Source of the DNA: Rhodospirillaceae bacterium
GTDB taxonomy: Bacteria > Pseudomonadota > Alphaproteobacteria > Reyranellales > Reyranellaceae
NCBI GenBank assembly: GCA_009772935.1
Contig: WOUR01000020.1
Coordinates: forward strand, 124,001 to 188,000
Length of the DNA: 64,000 nucleotides
Direction of reading: 5' to 3'
Shown here: piece by piece, positions 28,306-36,529 of the stretch
Numbering within the stretch: the stretch's first letter is position 1
How the letters are laid out: every line of letters starts with the position of its first letter
Translations under genes and position numbers: made by a program
Notes under the pieces: generated by a model
What the model saw: only the letters and a program-made list of their open reading frames with translations
Told to the model about the DNA's origin: nothing
Databases searched by the model: none

Positions 28306-28307
28306 GC

Positions 28308-28400
28308 GCTAAACCCGCCTCAGCACGAACACCCCCTGCTCGACGAACAGATCGGTGTACTGCGCCAGCGCCTCCAGCATGCCTTGCAATGGTCAAGCTT
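28308..28400 (-). pseudogene. Relic of a MetW-like methyltransferase C-terminus
   Basis: The minus strand encodes, without a start, LEALAQYTDLFVEQGVFV followed by LRRV and a stop. This resembles the last residues of intact metW (GEQAVFMLRRD, stop) 830 bp away, and the DNA is about three-quarters identical over some 48 bp. No upstream coding potential continues it. It looks like the 3' stump of a duplicated or decayed methyltransferase gene. Confidence 0.45.
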
Positions 28401-28440
28401 CGGCCTGACGATCCCGAAATCCAACCTGCAGGAGACGCGG

Positions 28441-29151
28441 GTGCGTCTGTTCCTTGCCGTCCTGTCGCTCAATCTGGCGATCTGCCTGGCGATCTGCGCG
28501 CCCGCGACAGCTCAGCCGAGCCAACCCGTCTCTGAGTTCGACATCACGGCAGAGCAAAGTGCGGTCTGCTCAGACGGCAAGAGTGGAGCGCTGGATTTCT
28601 ACCGCGCGCTCGTCGATGGATGGGAGGCCGATGGACGGCTGGTTGCAGCCAACAAGCTGTATCCGATGGTACGCCGAGTAGGCCCCAGACTCTTGATCGC
28701 CGGCGATCAGGCCTGGGGCGTCGACCTCAGGGACAATACCGATGTGTGTGCTGCCCTTAACTGGGACATCAGCGGCCGTCAGTACCGCATCCGAACTTAC
28801 TTCCCCATCAGCGGGATCCTCGCCGTCGGCCGCTATGCCAAGGAAACAAACGGCCTCTACTTGTTTCGCCTGCACGACGGCGCGAAGGCTGAAATCGACG
28901 GCGGTCAGAAGCTCCGCGAGTCGCCCGACGGTCACTGGCTTGCGATCGTCGAGTGGGACATGGGGGTCGAGCCGGCCGTGAGCCTTTGGAACACGAGTGA
29001 TCCCGATCTGAGCCCACGCAAGAGGTTGAGCGATGCGACCGACGCCGCGTTTCACGGCCCCGCAAGGCTCGTCATAAGCTACCGGGATCGCCCGCCGGTC
29101 ACTCTTCACCTGCGCGATGGCGCCTGGGTCGAGGACTCAATCCCGCCGTAG
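28441..29151 (+). CDS. Exported protein of unknown function
   Basis: Protein of 236 aa with a convincing signal peptide (RLFLAVLSLNLAICLAICAPATAQ) and the remainder predicted periplasmic, beta-rich, with YFPISGILAVGRYAKETNGLYLF and DGHWLAIVEWDMGVEP. The GTG start at 28441 has AGGAG upstream; an in-frame ATG at 28384 would disrupt the signal. Base composition is less GC-rich than neighbours. Its 3' end overlaps metW by 15 nt in the opposite orientation, and a MetW-like relic lies on its other side, so the gene may have been inserted here. I do not recognise a family. Confidence 0.65.
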   Translation: MRLFLAVLSLNLAICLAICAPATAQPSQPVSEFDITAEQSAVCSDGKSGALDFYRALVDGWEADGRLVAANKLYPMVRRVGPRLLIAGDQAWGVDLRDNTDVCAALNWDISGRQYRIRTYFPISGILAVGRYAKETNGLYLFRLHDGAKAEIDGGQKLRESPDGHWLAIVEWDMGVEPAVSLWNTSDPDLSPRKRLSDATDAAFHGPARLVISYRDRPPVTLHLRDGAWVEDSIPP

Positions 29152-29742
29152 CATGAACACCGCCTGTTCGCCGATCAGGTTCGCGAGCAGCGGCGGCAGG
29201 GTGATGCGGCGGCTCTTGCTGTTGAGCACGATGGCGCGTTCGATGCGCACGCCCATGGTGCGGCAGAGTGCGCGGAAATCGTCGATGCTGCAGAGATGGA
29301 TGTTGGGCGTGTCGTACCACTTGTACGGCAGCGACGCGGTCTCCGGCATGCGACCACCGAAGACGAGCCGCAGCCTCACCTGCCAGTGGGCGAAGTTGGG
29401 AAAGGAGACGATGGCGTGTTTGCCGACTCGCAGCATCTGCTCCAGCACCCGGCGCGGCTCGCGCGTGGCCTGCAGCGTCTGGCTCAGGATCACATAGTCG
29501 AAGGCGGCGTCGGGATAGTCGCGCAGATCCGTATCGGCGTCGCCCTGGATGACCGAGAGACCGTTGGCGACGCAGGCGTTCACGCCGGCCTGGCTGAGTT
29601 CCATGCCGCGCGCATCGACCCTCTTGGCGTTCATGAGATGGGCCAGCAGCGCGCCGTCGCCGCAGCCGACGTCGAGCGCACGCGTGCCGGGCTCCACCAT
29701 GTCGGCGATGAGTTGCAGGTCGACGCGGATCGGCGCGGCCAT
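29137..29742 (-). CDS. metW: MetW, methionine biosynthesis methyltransferase-like protein
   Basis: Protein of 201 aa usually encoded after metX and needed with it for homoserine acetylation in some bacteria. SAM-binding motif I is ALDVGCGDGALLAHL, then YVILSQTLQATREPRRVLEQML and the family-typical NFAHWQVRLRLVFGGRMP and KWYDTPNIHLCSIDDF. Its ATG overlaps the metX stop (TGATG), implying translational coupling. Together with metX it forms one unit under the SAM-II riboswitch. Confidence 0.94.
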   Translation of the reverse strand: MAAPIRVDLQLIADMVEPGTRALDVGCGDGALLAHLMNAKRVDARGMELSQAGVNACVANGLSVIQGDADTDLRDYPDAAFDYVILSQTLQATREPRRVLEQMLRVGKHAIVSFPNFAHWQVRLRLVFGGRMPETASLPYKWYDTPNIHLCSIDDFRALCRTMGVRIERAIVLNSKSRRITLPPLLANLIGEQAVFMLRRD

Positions 29743-30911
29743 CACGACACGCTCCCGAGGCCGCGCACCGTCGCGGCCCCCTTCAGGAAGCCAGAGAGCG
29801 TGCGAAACATCTCGGGTTCATCGAGCAGGAAGGCGTCGTGGCCCTTGTCGCTGTCGACCTCGACGAACGACACGTTGGCGGCCACGGCGTTGAGCGCATG
29901 GACGACGGCGCGGGTCTCGCGCGTCGGAAACAGCCAGTCGCTGGTGAAGGACATCAGGCAGAAGCGCGTCGCCGTGCCCCTGAAGGCGTTGGCCAGCACG
30001 TCGCCATGCGCGCCCGCGAGGTCGAAATAGTCCATCGCGCGCGTGATGTAGAGGTAGCTGTTGGCGTCGAAGCGATCCACGAAGGTCGAGCCCTGGTGGC
30101 GCAGGTAGCTCTCCACCTGGAAATCGGCGTCGAAGCCGAAGCCCAGCGCGTCGCGGTTCTGCAGGGCGCGGCCGAACTTGCGCTGCAGTGCCTGTTCCGA
30201 GAGGTAGGTGATGTGCGCGGTCATGCGGGCGACCGCGAGGCCGCGCGCCGGGTTGGTCTGGTGCAGGCGATAGTCGCCGCCCTTCCACTCCGGATCGGCC
30301 ATGATCGCCTGGCGGCCGACCTCGTGGAACGCGATGTTCTGCGCCGAGTGATGCGCGGCACAGGCGATCGGCACCGCCGAGAAGACGCGCCTGGGATAGG
30401 ACGCTGCCCATTCCAGCACCTGCATGCCGCCCATCGACCCGCCGATGACGCAGAAGAGGTCGGGAATGCCGAGATGGTCGAGCAGCGCCGCCTGCGCCCG
30501 CACCATGTCGCCGATGGTCACCACGGGAAAGCGCAGGTTCCAGGCCTGGCCGGTCGCCGGATCGTGGGCCTGCGGGCCGGTCGTGCCCATGCAATGGCCG
30601 AGCACGTTGATGCAAATGATGAAGTAGCGGGCGGGATCGAGCACCTTGCCCGCCCCGATCAGGCTCTCCCACCAGCCGTCCTTGCCGGTGACGGGATGAC
30701 GGTCGGCGACGAACTGGTCGCAGGTCAGGGGATGGCAGACCAGGACGGCATTCGACTTGTCAGCGTTCAACGTGCCGTAGGTCTGGTAGGCCACCCGGTA
30801 GGGGCCGAGATTGACGCCGCAATCGAGGCGCAGCGGCCGGTCAACGCCCAGGATCGCGTGGCGGCACTGGGCGAGCGCCTTGCGTTCGGCATCGGTGAGG
30901 TCGTCCAGCAC
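29742..30911 (-). CDS. metX: Homoserine O-acetyltransferase (MetX)
   Basis: Alpha/beta hydrolase-fold acyltransferase, first committed step of methionine synthesis from homoserine. The nucleophile elbow [15 protein letters not shown], the acid [10 protein letters not shown] and the His in [11 protein letters not shown] form the triad. The 389-aa product starts at a GTG (30911) six bases after GGAG, since the frame has no nearby ATG. Succinyl- versus acetyl-CoA use is not decided by these motifs. The 5' leader carries a SAM-II riboswitch and terminator, so expression should fall when SAM is high. Confidence 0.94.
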   Translation of the reverse strand: MLDDLTDAERKALAQCRHAILGVDRPLRLDCGVNLGPYRVAYQTYGTLNADKSNAVLVCHPLTCDQFVADRHPVTGKDGWWESLIGAGKVLDPARYFIICINVLGHCMGTTGPQAHDPATGQAWNLRFPVVTIGDMVRAQAALLDHLGIPDLFCVIGGSMGGMQVLEWAASYPRRVFSAVPIACAAHHSAQNIAFHEVGRQAIMADPEWKGGDYRLHQTNPARGLAVARMTAHITYLSEQALQRKFGRALQNRDALGFGFDADFQVESYLRHQGSTFVDRFDANSYLYITRAMDYFDLAGAHGDVLANAFRGTATRFCLMSFTSDWLFPTRETRAVVHALNAVAANVSFVEVDSDKGHDAFLLDEPEMFRTLSGFLKGAATVRGLGSVS

Positions 30912-30952
30912 TGCCCACTCCAGTGAGAAAGCCCCTCCAGGAGGAGCCAACG

Positions 30953-30986
30953 AAAAAGCCCCCGACCGGAAGGGCGGGGGCTTTTT
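30953..30986 (-). terminator. Intrinsic terminator in the metX leader (riboswitch expression platform)
   Basis: A perfect 12-bp stem (AAAAAGCCCCCG and complement, 10-nt loop) ending in CTTTTT on the minus strand, just after the SAM-II aptamer and before the metX start. The 3' half of its loop and stem contains CCGGTCGG, complementary to CCGACCGG inside the aptamer, so aptamer and terminator may compete with an antiterminator. Confidence 0.8.
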
Positions 30987-30994
30987 CGAGCACT

Positions 30995-31049
30995 CCGACC
31001 TTTTAGCGGTGTTTAACGTGGCCGCAAGCCGGTCGGCTCAAATTCCACG
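30995..31049 (-). ncRNA. SAM-II riboswitch (metX leader)
   Basis: The minus-strand RNA reads CGTGG, then TTTGAGCCGACC, GCCACGTTAAACA, GCTAAA and GGTCGG. P1 is CGTGG/CCACG; the pseudoknot P2 is CCGACC/GGTCGG. The conserved TTTGAGCC, GTTAAAC and GCTAAA segments match the SAM-II class found upstream of metX/metA in alphaproteobacteria. SAM binding would lower metX-metW expression. Confidence 0.93.
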
Positions 31050-31056
31050 GAGAGGC

Positions 31057-31085
31057 TCTATACGGTCGCCGGCGGCGGGAGGCAA
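31057..31085 (-). promoter_or_regulatory. Sigma-70-like promoter of metX
   Basis: On the minus strand TTGCCT (-35, 31080-31085) and TATAGA (-10, 31057-31062) are 17 bp apart. The predicted start near 31050 falls right at the 5' end of the SAM-II aptamer, which supports both calls. Confidence 0.65.
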
Positions 31086-31162
31086 GCCTCTTGCGACTTG
31101 TTTGCCTTTACGCGGGCGGTGCGGACGTAGTATCGCCGCTGCGCACAGGAAAAAACGGCCTA

Positions 31163-32014
31163 ATGGACGCTCCCAGTCTCGACAGCTTGCGGCAGGAAAT
31201 CGACGCCATCGATACCGAATTGCACGGCCTGATCCGCCGTCGCGCGGAGGTCGTGGGGCAGATCTCTGCAACCAAGCCGGCAGGAGGCCTCGCGCTGCGT
31301 CCGGGCCGTGAAGCCCAGGTCCTGCGCAAGCGGCTGGCGACGCATGACGGACAGTTCCCGTCCGCCGCAGTCTATCGCATGTGGCGTGAAATGATGAGCG
31401 CCTTCACGCTCATCCAGACACCGGGCCTCAAGATCGCGATCTGCCGTCCCGACGACCAGCCTGGTTACTGGGACCTCGCGCGCGACCATTTCGGCTGCCA
31501 GATCCCGTTCGTTCCCCACGACACGCCGGCCGGCGTGCTGTCCGCGGTGCGCGCCAGCACGACGACCATCGGTGTCGTGCCCGCCCCGCTCGAGGCGGAC
31601 TCGACACCCTGGTGGCCCCTGCTTGCCGGCAAGGACACGACTCTCCCGACGGTGATCGCCCGCCTGCCCTTCCTCGCCATGCCGAACGCGCGCGCGCGCG
31701 GCATCTCGGCCTTCGTACTGGCCCGCATCGATGCCGAGCCGAGCGGCTCGGATCGCGGCCTGGTGGCCATCGAGGCGAAGAACGGGCTGAGTCGCGACCG
31801 CATCGCCGCGGCGCTGGCCAAGGCGGGCCTGCCGGCCTTCACCTCGGCGCTGGACCAGGTCATGGCCGGGGTGCATCACTATCTCGTCGAGGTACCGGGC
31901 ATGATCGCCGACGACGATCCGCGCCTGCGCGATCTCGAAGCGGCCCTGGGACTGGAAAAAGGCTGCGCGGCGGCCATCGGCGCCTATGCCGTGCCGATCG
32001 ACGCCAAACCGTGA
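31163..32014 (+). CDS. Chorismate mutase with prephenate-dehydratase-like C-terminal region
   Basis: Protein of 283 aa: an N-terminal AroQ-type chorismate mutase (SLRQEIDAIDTELHGLIRRRAEVVGQI, about residues 5-90, with AVYRMWREMMSAF) followed by about 190 residues resembling a degenerate periplasmic-binding or prephenate-dehydratase-like fold (TTTIGVVPAPLEAD). It converts chorismate to prephenate, feeding hisC and tyrC immediately downstream in the tyrosine and phenylalanine branch. Whether the second part is catalytic or allosteric is unclear. ATG at 31163; spacing to the SD-like AGGA is long. Confidence 0.85.
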   Translation: MDAPSLDSLRQEIDAIDTELHGLIRRRAEVVGQISATKPAGGLALRPGREAQVLRKRLATHDGQFPSAAVYRMWREMMSAFTLIQTPGLKIAICRPDDQPGYWDLARDHFGCQIPFVPHDTPAGVLSAVRASTTTIGVVPAPLEADSTPWWPLLAGKDTTLPTVIARLPFLAMPNARARGISAFVLARIDAEPSGSDRGLVAIEAKNGLSRDRIAAALAKAGLPAFTSALDQVMAGVHHYLVEVPGMIADDDPRLRDLEAALGLEKGCAAAIGAYAVPIDAKP

Positions 32015-32039
32015 ACTGAACCTTTCGCAGGAGACTGGC

Positions 32040-33128
32040 ATGAGCGCGCTCACCCCGCGTCCGGGCATCATGAAGATCGCGCCCTATGTGCCGGGCAAGG
32101 ACTCGATCGACGGCAAGGAGACGATCGCCAAGCTGTCGTCCAATGAGGGCGCGCTCGGGCCCTCGCCAAAGGCGATGGCGGCCTATGCCAAGGCGGCGGC
32201 CGAACTGCATCGCTACCCCGACGGCGATACCGCGAAGCTGCGCGCGGCGCTGGGCCGCCACTACGGTCTTGATCCGGCGCGCATCGTCTGCGGTGCGGGC
32301 TCCGACGAGATCCTGAACCTGCTGGTGCGCGCCTACTGCGGCCCCGGCGACGAACTGCTCTACAGCCAGTACGGCTTCCTGATGTACGCGATCAACGCGC
32401 TGGGCGTCGGCGCGACCCCGGTCGCGGCGCCGGCCAAGGGCTATGGCAGCGACATCGATGCGATGCTGGCGGCGGTGACGGACAGGACGCGCATCGTCTG
32501 CCTCGCCAATCCGAACAATCCGACCGGCACCTACGTCACCAAGGACGATGTGCGCCGCCTGCATGCCGGCCTGCCGAAGAACGTGCTGTTGGTCATCGAC
32601 GCGGCCTATGCCGAGTATGTCAGCCGGAACGATTACGATTCGGGCGTCGAGCTGGTCGACCAGGCCGAGAACGTCGTGATGACCCGGACCTTCTCGAAGA
32701 TCTACGGCCTGGGCGGATTGCGGCTCGGCTGGATGTACGGGCCGGCCGGAATCGTCGACGTCATGAGCCGGCTGCGTCAGCCGTTCAACGTCAACCTGGC
32801 CGCGCAGATCGCGGGCGTCGCGGCGCTCGAGGACATCGCCCACACCGACGCCAGCCGCACCAACAACGACATCTGGCTGCCATGGCTCAGCGCCGAACTG
32901 ACGAAGCTCGGCCTCGCGCCGGTGCCGAGCGTCGGCAACTTCCTGCTGGTCGGCTTCGGCTCGAAGGAACGCGCGATCGCGGCCAATAACTGGCTGATGA
33001 ACGACGGTCTGATCCCGCGCCTCGTCGCGGGCTACGGCCTGCCCGAGCATCTGCGCATCACCGTCGGGACCGAGGCCGAGGTGAAGGCGGTTCAGGCTTC
33101 GCTGGCCCGTTTCGTGGTGGCGAAATGA
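32040..33128 (+). CDS. hisC: Histidinol-phosphate/aromatic aminotransferase (HisC family)
   Basis: PLP-dependent class II aminotransferase of 362 aa. The ANPNNPTGTYV segment, the Asp-containing VLLVIDAAYAEYV, the Schiff-base Lys in RTFSKIYGLGGLRLGW and the C-terminal LRITVGTEAEV are all present. AGGAG lies six bases before the ATG at 32040. Between chorismate mutase and prephenate dehydrogenase it most likely transaminates prephenate, phenylpyruvate or hydroxyphenylpyruvate, and perhaps imidazoleacetol-phosphate as well. ATGA overlap with tyrC. Confidence 0.92.
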   Translation: MSALTPRPGIMKIAPYVPGKDSIDGKETIAKLSSNEGALGPSPKAMAAYAKAAAELHRYPDGDTAKLRAALGRHYGLDPARIVCGAGSDEILNLLVRAYCGPGDELLYSQYGFLMYAINALGVGATPVAAPAKGYGSDIDAMLAAVTDRTRIVCLANPNNPTGTYVTKDDVRRLHAGLPKNVLLVIDAAYAEYVSRNDYDSGVELVDQAENVVMTRTFSKIYGLGGLRLGWMYGPAGIVDVMSRLRQPFNVNLAAQIAGVAALEDIAHTDASRTNNDIWLPWLSAELTKLGLAPVPSVGNFLLVGFGSKERAIAANNWLMNDGLIPRLVAGYGLPEHLRITVGTEAEVKAVQASLARFVVAK

Positions 33129-34009
33129 CCAAGCCCCTGTTCGACAAGATCGCGCTGATCGGCATCGGGCTGATCGGCGGCTCGATCGCGCTGGAGGCCC
33201 GCAAGCGCGGCCTGGCGCGGTCGATCGTGGCGGCGACACGCAGCGCCGAGACGGCGGCCCTCGCCAACAAGCTGAAGCTCGCCGACCATTGCGGCACCGA
33301 CCTCGCGGAAGCCTGCAAGGATGCCGACCTGGTGATCGTCTGCACCCCGGTCGGCGCCTGCGGCGCAGCGACGAAGGCCATCGCGTCGAGCCTGAAGCCG
33401 GGCTGCATCGTCTCGGACGTAGGTTCGGTGAAGCAGACCGTGATCGCCGACATGGCGCCGCACATCCCGAAGGGCGTGCATTTCGTGCCGGCCCATCCGG
33501 TCGCCGGCACCGAGAATTCCGGCCCCGAGGCGGCGCTGTTCGACCTGTTCCAGGGCCGGTGGTGCATCCTGACGCCGCTGCCCGACAGCGACGAGGCCGC
33601 CGTCGCCAGGCTCGAAGCCTTCTGGAAGGGCCTGGGCAGCCAGGTCGAGCGCATCGACCCCAAGGACCATGACCGCATCCTGGCCATCACCTCGCACCTG
33701 CCGCACCTGATCGCCTACACGATCGTCGGCACGGCCGACGATCTGGGGGGCCATCTCAACAGCGAGATCCTGAAGTTCGCCGCCGGCGGCTTCCGTGACT
33801 TCACGCGCATCGCCGCCTCCGATCCCACCATGTGGCGCGACGTGTTCATGAACAACCGCGAGGCCGTGCTCGAGGTACTCCAGCGCTTCCAGGAGGATCT
33901 CTTCTACCTGCAGCGCGCCATCCGCTGGGGCGAGGGCGACAAGCTGTTCGACCTGTTCACGCGCACGCGCGAGATCCGCCGCGCGCTGATCCACCTCAAC
34001 CAGGCCTAG
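33125..34009 (+). CDS. tyrC: Prephenate/arogenate (cyclohexadienyl) dehydrogenase
   Basis: NAD-dependent oxidative decarboxylase of tyrosine synthesis, 294 aa. N-terminal Rossmann motif IGIGLIGGSIALEARKRG, then VGSVKQTV, HPVAGTENSG (the catalytic His region) and the C-terminal helical dimer domain LPHLIAYTIVG. Its ATG overlaps the hisC stop by 4 nt. Substrate choice between prephenate and arogenate cannot be read from sequence. It completes the chorismate mutase-hisC-tyrC operon. Confidence 0.92.
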   Translation: MTKPLFDKIALIGIGLIGGSIALEARKRGLARSIVAATRSAETAALANKLKLADHCGTDLAEACKDADLVIVCTPVGACGAATKAIASSLKPGCIVSDVGSVKQTVIADMAPHIPKGVHFVPAHPVAGTENSGPEAALFDLFQGRWCILTPLPDSDEAAVARLEAFWKGLGSQVERIDPKDHDRILAITSHLPHLIAYTIVGTADDLGGHLNSEILKFAAGGFRDFTRIAASDPTMWRDVFMNNREAVLEVLQRFQEDLFYLQRAIRWGEGDKLFDLFTRTREIRRALIHLNQA

Positions 34010-34016
34010 TTCGGGC

Positions 34017-34571
34017 GTGGCCGCGGCAAGGCCCACCAGCAAGCCCCGGTGGGTCTTCGGCTACGGCTCGCTGATGTGGAACCCAGGCTTCGCGACGCCC
34101 GAGACGCAGGCGGCGCGGCTGCAGGGCTGGCACCGGGCCTTCTGCATCTACTCGGAACACTATCGCGGCACGCCGGAGAAGCCGGGGCTCATGCTCGGCC
34201 TGCTGCCCGGCGGCTCCTGCCGTGGGCTGGCGCACCGGCTGCCGGCCGCCACCTACGACGAGGTGCGGCGCTACCTGATCCATCGCGAGATCGACAATGA
34301 CGGGGTCTACGAGGAGACGGTGCGGCCGATCCGGCTCGACGACGGCCGCACCGTGCCGGCGCTGGTCTATCTCGCCGATCAGGCCCACCGGCAGTTCGCC
34401 GGCAAGCTGCCGGAGGCAGAGGCGCTGCGGCTGATCCGCCAGGGCCATGGCGCCACCGGCAGCAATCTCGACTATGTGCTGAATACGGTCACCCATCTCG
34501 GCGAGCTCGGTCTCAGGGACCGCTCGCTCGAGAGACTGGCCCGCGCCGCCGCTGGCGGCGACGGGCCCTGA
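34017..34571 (+). CDS. ChaC-like gamma-glutamylcyclotransferase
   Basis: Glutathione-degrading enzyme family, 184 aa. The N-terminal YGSLMWNPGF motif and the later RGLAHRLP and HREIDNDGVYEE (catalytic Glu) segments match ChaC. The GTG at 34017 (start MAAARPTSKP) is just after tyrC. It would release 5-oxoproline and Cys-Gly from glutathione. The position after the aromatic genes is common in alphaproteobacteria and may reflect co-transcription rather than shared function. Confidence 0.9.
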   Translation: MAAARPTSKPRWVFGYGSLMWNPGFATPETQAARLQGWHRAFCIYSEHYRGTPEKPGLMLGLLPGGSCRGLAHRLPAATYDEVRRYLIHREIDNDGVYEETVRPIRLDDGRTVPALVYLADQAHRQFAGKLPEAEALRLIRQGHGATGSNLDYVLNTVTHLGELGLRDRSLERLARAAAGGDGP

Positions 34572-34575
34572 GCCG

Positions 34576-35202
34576 CTAGCGGCGCGCGGCCTCGGTCGCG
34601 AACACCGACTGGACCACGAAGCCCAACTCGTCGCGCGCCTGGTCGACCGACAGGCCGAGACGCTGGCGCAGCACGACCCAGCTCTCCGGCGCGATGGCCA
34701 GCGCCAGCGCCGTCAGCGTACGCTGGCGCGACTCCACCGGCAGCACGCCCAGCTCGGGTGCGAAGGCCTGCGAGAGCTGTGCGGTATTTGCGCTGTAGAT
34801 TTGCGAGATCATATCGGCGGCTTCCGGCGACCGGCGCTGCAAGGTCTCGACGAAGGTCCACATCGGCCGAAGCTGCTCGTAGCGGTCGGCGCACTGGTTG
34901 ATCATGCTGGCGATGCGCGTCTCGACCGGCCCGGCGGCCGCGATCTCCGGCGCCTCTCCGACCAGAGCGGCCAGGACGCGGCCCAGCACGGCGACATAGA
35001 GCTCGGCGGTGTCGGCGAAATGCTGAAAAACGGTGCGCGCGGAGACACCGGCCATCTGGGCGATGTCGCGCACGATCGGCGCCACCTGTCCGGCGGCCGC
35101 GAGGGCCAGGGCCGACGCGACGATCGATTCGCGCGTGCGGGCGACACGGTCACCCCGACCGGCTGTGTGAGGCTGCTTCGTGTGCAGGGTTTGACCGTCC
35201 AT
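34576..35202 (-). CDS. TetR family transcriptional regulator
   Basis: Repressor of 208 aa with an N-terminal HTH (about residues 25-75, VARTRESIVASALALAA followed by IVRDIAQMAGVSARTVFQHF). The rest is the helical ligand-binding and dimer domain. GGGGAG precedes the ATG at 35202. Divergently placed against the MetC-like gene, so it may control it, or its own promoter, through the 171-nt gap. Ligand unknown. Confidence 0.88.
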   Translation of the reverse strand: MDGQTLHTKQPHTAGRGDRVARTRESIVASALALAAAGQVAPIVRDIAQMAGVSARTVFQHFADTAELYVAVLGRVLAALVGEAPEIAAAGPVETRIASMINQCADRYEQLRPMWTFVETLQRRSPEAADMISQIYSANTAQLSQAFAPELGVLPVESRQRTLTALALAIAPESWVVLRQRLGLSVDQARDELGFVVQSVFATEAARR

Positions 35203-35273
35203 TCCTGACTCCCCAGCGAGTGTTTGCCGTCTCGTCGGCAACCTTGCCGATCCTAAAGATATCGCGAGCAAAT

Positions 35274-35296
35274 CACTACATATGAAGCTACTAGTG
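35274..35296. promoter_or_regulatory. Inverted repeat CACTA-N13-TAGTG, candidate TetR operator
   Basis: Short inverted arms separated by 13 nt lie in the divergent TetR/MetC-like intergenic region. The position fits a TetR operator but the arms are short. Nothing else notable was seen in the 171-nt gap. Confidence 0.3.
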
Positions 35297-35373
35297 CATC
35301 CTCATTTCAAGTGCTGCGATGCGCCATAAGGGCGCGTCGGATGTAAGATTCGTGTAAGCTGACGGTGCCCCGG

Positions 35374-36528
35374 ATGTCCGAGAAAAAATTCGCCCCCGCC
35401 TCTCTTGCCGCCCAGGCGATGGGCTGGATCGACCCGGTCACCAAGGCCGTCGTGCCGCCCATCCACATGGCCAGCACCTATCTGCGGGACGAGGACAACG
35501 GATACCGGTCCGGGCGTATCTACGCGCGCGCCGACAACCCCACCTTCGACCAGGCCGAGGCGACGCTGACGGCGCTCGAAGGCGGCGCGAAATCCCTGAT
35601 CTTCTCGTCGGGTATGAGCGCCGCGACCGCCTGTTTCCTGGCCTTGTCGCCCGGTGACCATGTCGTGACCTCGAAGGTCATGTATTGGGCGCTGCGCAAC
35701 TGGCTCATGACCTTCGCGACCCAGTGGGGCCTCAAGGTCGAGTTCGTCGACACCGACAAGACCGACCAGGTGGCGGCGGCGGTGAAACCCGGCATCACCA
35801 GGCTCGTCTGGATCGAGACGCCGGCCAACCCGACCTGGAGCGTGTCCGACATCGCCGCGATCGCCGAGATCGCCCACAAGGCCGGCGCGCTGCTGGGCGT
35901 CGATTCGACCGTCGCGACGCCGGTCCTGACACGGCCGATCGAGCATGGCGCCGACATCGTCATGCATTCGGCCACCAAGTACCTCAATGGTCATTCCGAC
36001 ATCATCGCCGGCGCCCTGACCGGCGCGCGGGACGATGCCTATTGGGCGAAGCTCCGGACCATCCGCGCGCAACTCGGAACCATTCTCGGCCAGACCGAGG
36101 CATGGCTGCTGATGCGCGGCATGCGCACGCTCTTCCCGCGCGTCGACTGGGCCTGCAGGTCGGCCCAGAATCTCGCCGAGAAGTTCGCCGAGCATCCGAT
36201 GGTGGAGCAGGTTCTCTATCCCGGCCTGCCCTCCTTCGCCGGCCATGCGGCGGCGGCACGGCAGATGAAGGGGGGGTTTGGCGGCATGCTGTCGGTCCGG
36301 GTGAAGGGCGGCGAGCGTGCAGCCATCGCCACGGCGGCGCGCGTCGAACTCTGGAAGCGCGCCACCTCGCTGGGCGGCGTCGAGAGCCTGATCGAGCATC
36401 GTGCCAGCATCGAGGGGCCGGGCACGCCCTGCCCGCCCGACCTGCTGCGCCTGTCGGTCGGCGTCGAGGAGAGCAGCGACCTGTTCGACGATCTCGACCA
36501 GGCCCTGAAGCGCGCGCACAACGCCTAG
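35374..36528 (+). CDS. metC: Cys/Met metabolism PLP-dependent enzyme (cystathionine beta-lyase-like)
   Basis: PLP enzyme of 384 aa in the cystathionine gamma-synthase superfamily. N-terminal VVPPIHMASTYLR and YARADNPTFDQAEATLTALEGG (dimer cofactor-contact region), SSGMSAATACFLAL, DSTVATPVLTRPIEHGADIV and the Schiff-base Lys in HSATKYLNGHSD are intact. Cystathionine beta-lyase is the best guess, but gamma-synthase or O-acetylhomoserine sulfhydrylase cannot be separated by motifs alone. ATG at 35374 is chosen over a GTG nine bases earlier. It is convergent with the acyl-CoA dehydrogenase. Confidence 0.82.
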   Translation: MSEKKFAPASLAAQAMGWIDPVTKAVVPPIHMASTYLRDEDNGYRSGRIYARADNPTFDQAEATLTALEGGAKSLIFSSGMSAATACFLALSPGDHVVTSKVMYWALRNWLMTFATQWGLKVEFVDTDKTDQVAAAVKPGITRLVWIETPANPTWSVSDIAAIAEIAHKAGALLGVDSTVATPVLTRPIEHGADIVMHSATKYLNGHSDIIAGALTGARDDAYWAKLRTIRAQLGTILGQTEAWLLMRGMRTLFPRVDWACRSAQNLAEKFAEHPMVEQVLYPGLPSFAGHAAAARQMKGGFGGMLSVRVKGGERAAIATAARVELWKRATSLGGVESLIEHRASIEGPGTPCPPDLLRLSVGVEESSDLFDDLDQALKRAHNA

Positions 36529-36529
36529 T

